A DNA stretch of 64,000 bases from Desmodus rotundus (Eukaryota > Chordata > Mammalia > Chiroptera > Phyllostomidae): positions 12,491,082 through 12,555,081 of the forward strand of contig NC_071397.1 of the NCBI RefSeq assembly GCF_022682495.2. Direction: 5' to 3'. Positions within the stretch are counted from its first letter, which is position 1; each line of letters opens with the position of its first letter. The notes under the pieces were generated by a model. It ran no database searches and had not been told where the DNA came from. It worked only from the letters and a program-made list of their open reading frames with translations. Positions 62,547 to 64,000 of this stretch are shown in pieces. The position numbers and the translations under genes were made by a program.

Positions 62547-62659
62547 CCTAGGCCAAGGATCAAAAACTCAACATCTGTGGGGACCAAGCACATAGTGAAA
62601 TAGGCTAAAATGCATGGAAAATGCCCAAGTTACAGAGTCAGTAGCGAACAGGATTTTTT

Positions 62660-62928
62660 GTTTTTAGGTATTTTTTATTGAGATAGTGACCTTGTATTCA
62701 TTTCAGGGGGACAACATACTGATTCGCTATTTGTGCACATCGGTCAGTGACGACCACCACAAGCCTAGCAACATCCATCACCACACACAGTTACAAGTCT
62801 CTTCTGGGGATGAGGACCTTTAAGATCTACTCTCTCAGAAATGTTCAGATACACAGTACAGCATCATCCACTCTAGTCACCACAAGCCTACTATTTCTAA
62901 CTCATGCCCTCTACCACACTCAGCCGTG
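62660..62928 (-). mobile_element. Old L1 3' region, inverted
   Basis: TTTTTATTGAGATAGTGACC, AGGGGGACAACATACTG, ACATCCATCACCACACAC, TTTAAGATCTACTCTCTC, CACTCTAGTCACCACAAGC. Confidence 0.75.
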
Positions 62929-63075
62929 CTTCTCAGATCTTATTGTGTCCCAATTCACCTGAAGGCCTCGTAAAAATGCAGATTCTGGACCACGAGGTCT
63001 GGAATAGAGCTGAAACTCGCCGTCTCTAACAAACTCCCAGGGACTGCGGCTGCTCCAGGACCGAGTGTGGAGGAG
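62929..63075 (-). mobile_element. MER20-type hAT-Charlie MITE fragment
   Basis: TTCACCTGAAGGCCTCGTAA, AATGCAGATTCTGGACC, CGTCTCTAACAAACTCCCAG, GACTGCGGCTGCTCC follow reverse-complement MER20. Confidence 0.65.
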
Positions 63076-64000
63076 CCAGGCCCTGCGGGTCGGGGCAGCA
63101 GCTGGCTCAGTCCCGCCTCTGCGCTGCTGCAGCGCCCAGGGCAAGGCTGAGGTTGTCCTAAAATATCTCCCGGCGAGCGTGTCTTTGTAACAGTGGCATC
63201 AGTAAAGTTATACTCCGAGAATTAGGCAATGTGGGAGAAGAGAAAAATGAGAAAGCTAGCCCCGGGTTCGTTTCGTTTTTAACAACACTAAATATGTGTT
63301 GTTTCCTCTTATTGCCAAATTAAGAGTGCATTCTTTTTGGAAGTATAAATAGAGGCAAATCTGAAATTATGTATTATTCAAAACCTTCTTGAGGATTTCG
63401 TTGAAGTATATGCTGTGGTTTCTTAGGGGTTTTAGTGCTTTAGAATGAGATAATCCTATTATTTGTTTGGCCATAAATAAAAAAAAGTAATGTTTATGAC
63501 TTGTAGAATTCATATAGTAATATAATTATTACATCTTTAATGTGCCACAAGTATCTCCACTAATAGTTATGAATGCAACTTGCCAAAGGTCAAAGAATGA
63601 GCAAAAGGCCTCTCTGGTGGAGCCTCTGCCTACTTTTCCCAGGGGCGCACGCTGCCTCTCTGCGATGAACACTTACGGGGGGTCACTGATACTGCTTCCC
63701 CCCGTGTTGTCTGGAGCAGTCTTTTCAACAGCCCTGCGAGATAAACATTGTATTATAGCCATTTTACCAAATAAGAAAACAGAAACTCCAGCAGCTAGAA
63801 AATTAAATAGGACATTCCAGTCTTCCCACCATTTACTTTCTGAAGCCAGTCTTTATTCAGTTCTTCTTGAAGTTCCATTGTGATGAACTTGATCCTCTCC
63901 GGCTCTGCTGGCTGGTCATTACCAGGGAGTTGGCTCTCTCAGTACTAAGGAATAAGTGGGGCAGGCTGCCACACCACGCTGGCACTGCCAACACGGAGGG
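63076..64000. other. Unassigned sequence with a MIR trace
   Basis: An inverted MIR core may lie at 63715-63790 (GCGAGATAAACATTGTATTA, GCCATTTTACCAAATAAG). Nothing else recognised. Confidence 0.35.

Overview
This is a mammalian, essentially non-coding window. It has AT-rich intergenic/intronic composition, no dense coding, and dozens of interspersed repeats of mammalian families (MIR, L2, old L1, MaLR-type LTRs, MER20). Two tRNA-derived SINEs in the antisense direction (20773-20954 and 45107-45343) look like the VES family of bats. Together with several short hAT-type transposons and a bat-like L1 lineage, they suggest a yangochiropteran (micro)bat. The family or species cannot be resolved from the sequence alone.

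Only one real coding segment was recognised: minus-strand bases 28151-28065, 29 codons followed by a canonical GT splice donor. Read by eye, it matches the N-terminus of RCAN2 (calcipressin-2, also ZAKI-4/MCIP2/DSCR1L1), a regulator of calcineurin. The window is therefore the 5' part of an RCAN2 locus transcribed right to left: 28064 down to 1 is the beginning of a very long first intron, and 28152 upward is 5' UTR, promoter and upstream DNA (or an intron of a longer upstream-initiated isoform). About 200 bp upstream of the start codon lies an ATG-initiated 66-codon upstream ORF in the same frame, closed by a stop 15 nt before the RCAN2 ATG. Further up are a CRE-like site, a TATA-like box and an AP-1 heptamer.

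Layout: 1-28 kb (intron) carries scattered MIR and L2, two MaLR-type LTRs (1672-2143; 4689-5047 with a perfect 5-bp target duplication), L1 pieces, a TA-flanked MITE (13990-14312) and one VES SINE. 28-31 kb is the RCAN2 first-exon/promoter region with little repeat content. 31-38 kb is a nested repeat zone: an old L1-like 3' region split by MER20 and by a half-L1 (HAL1-type) element of about 2 kb with its own target duplication. 38-45 kb is mixed unique DNA and old repeats. 45-55 kb is almost solid L1 of different ages: an old HAL1-like piece, a bat L1 carrying 5' UTR-like sequence, ORF1 and half of ORF2, a second overlapping and internally deleted L1 with a hAT inserted in it, then an old L1 ORF2 split by another hAT. 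55-64 kb is mostly unique with L2, MIR, hAT elements and two adjacent perfect 16-bp hairpins.

No RNA gene, CRISPR array, operon or new multi-gene system is supported. The most interesting items are the RCAN2 leader architecture, the HAL1-type element, the nested transposon chronology, and several perfect inverted repeats that no known repeat explains. All family assignments were made by eye without database searches.
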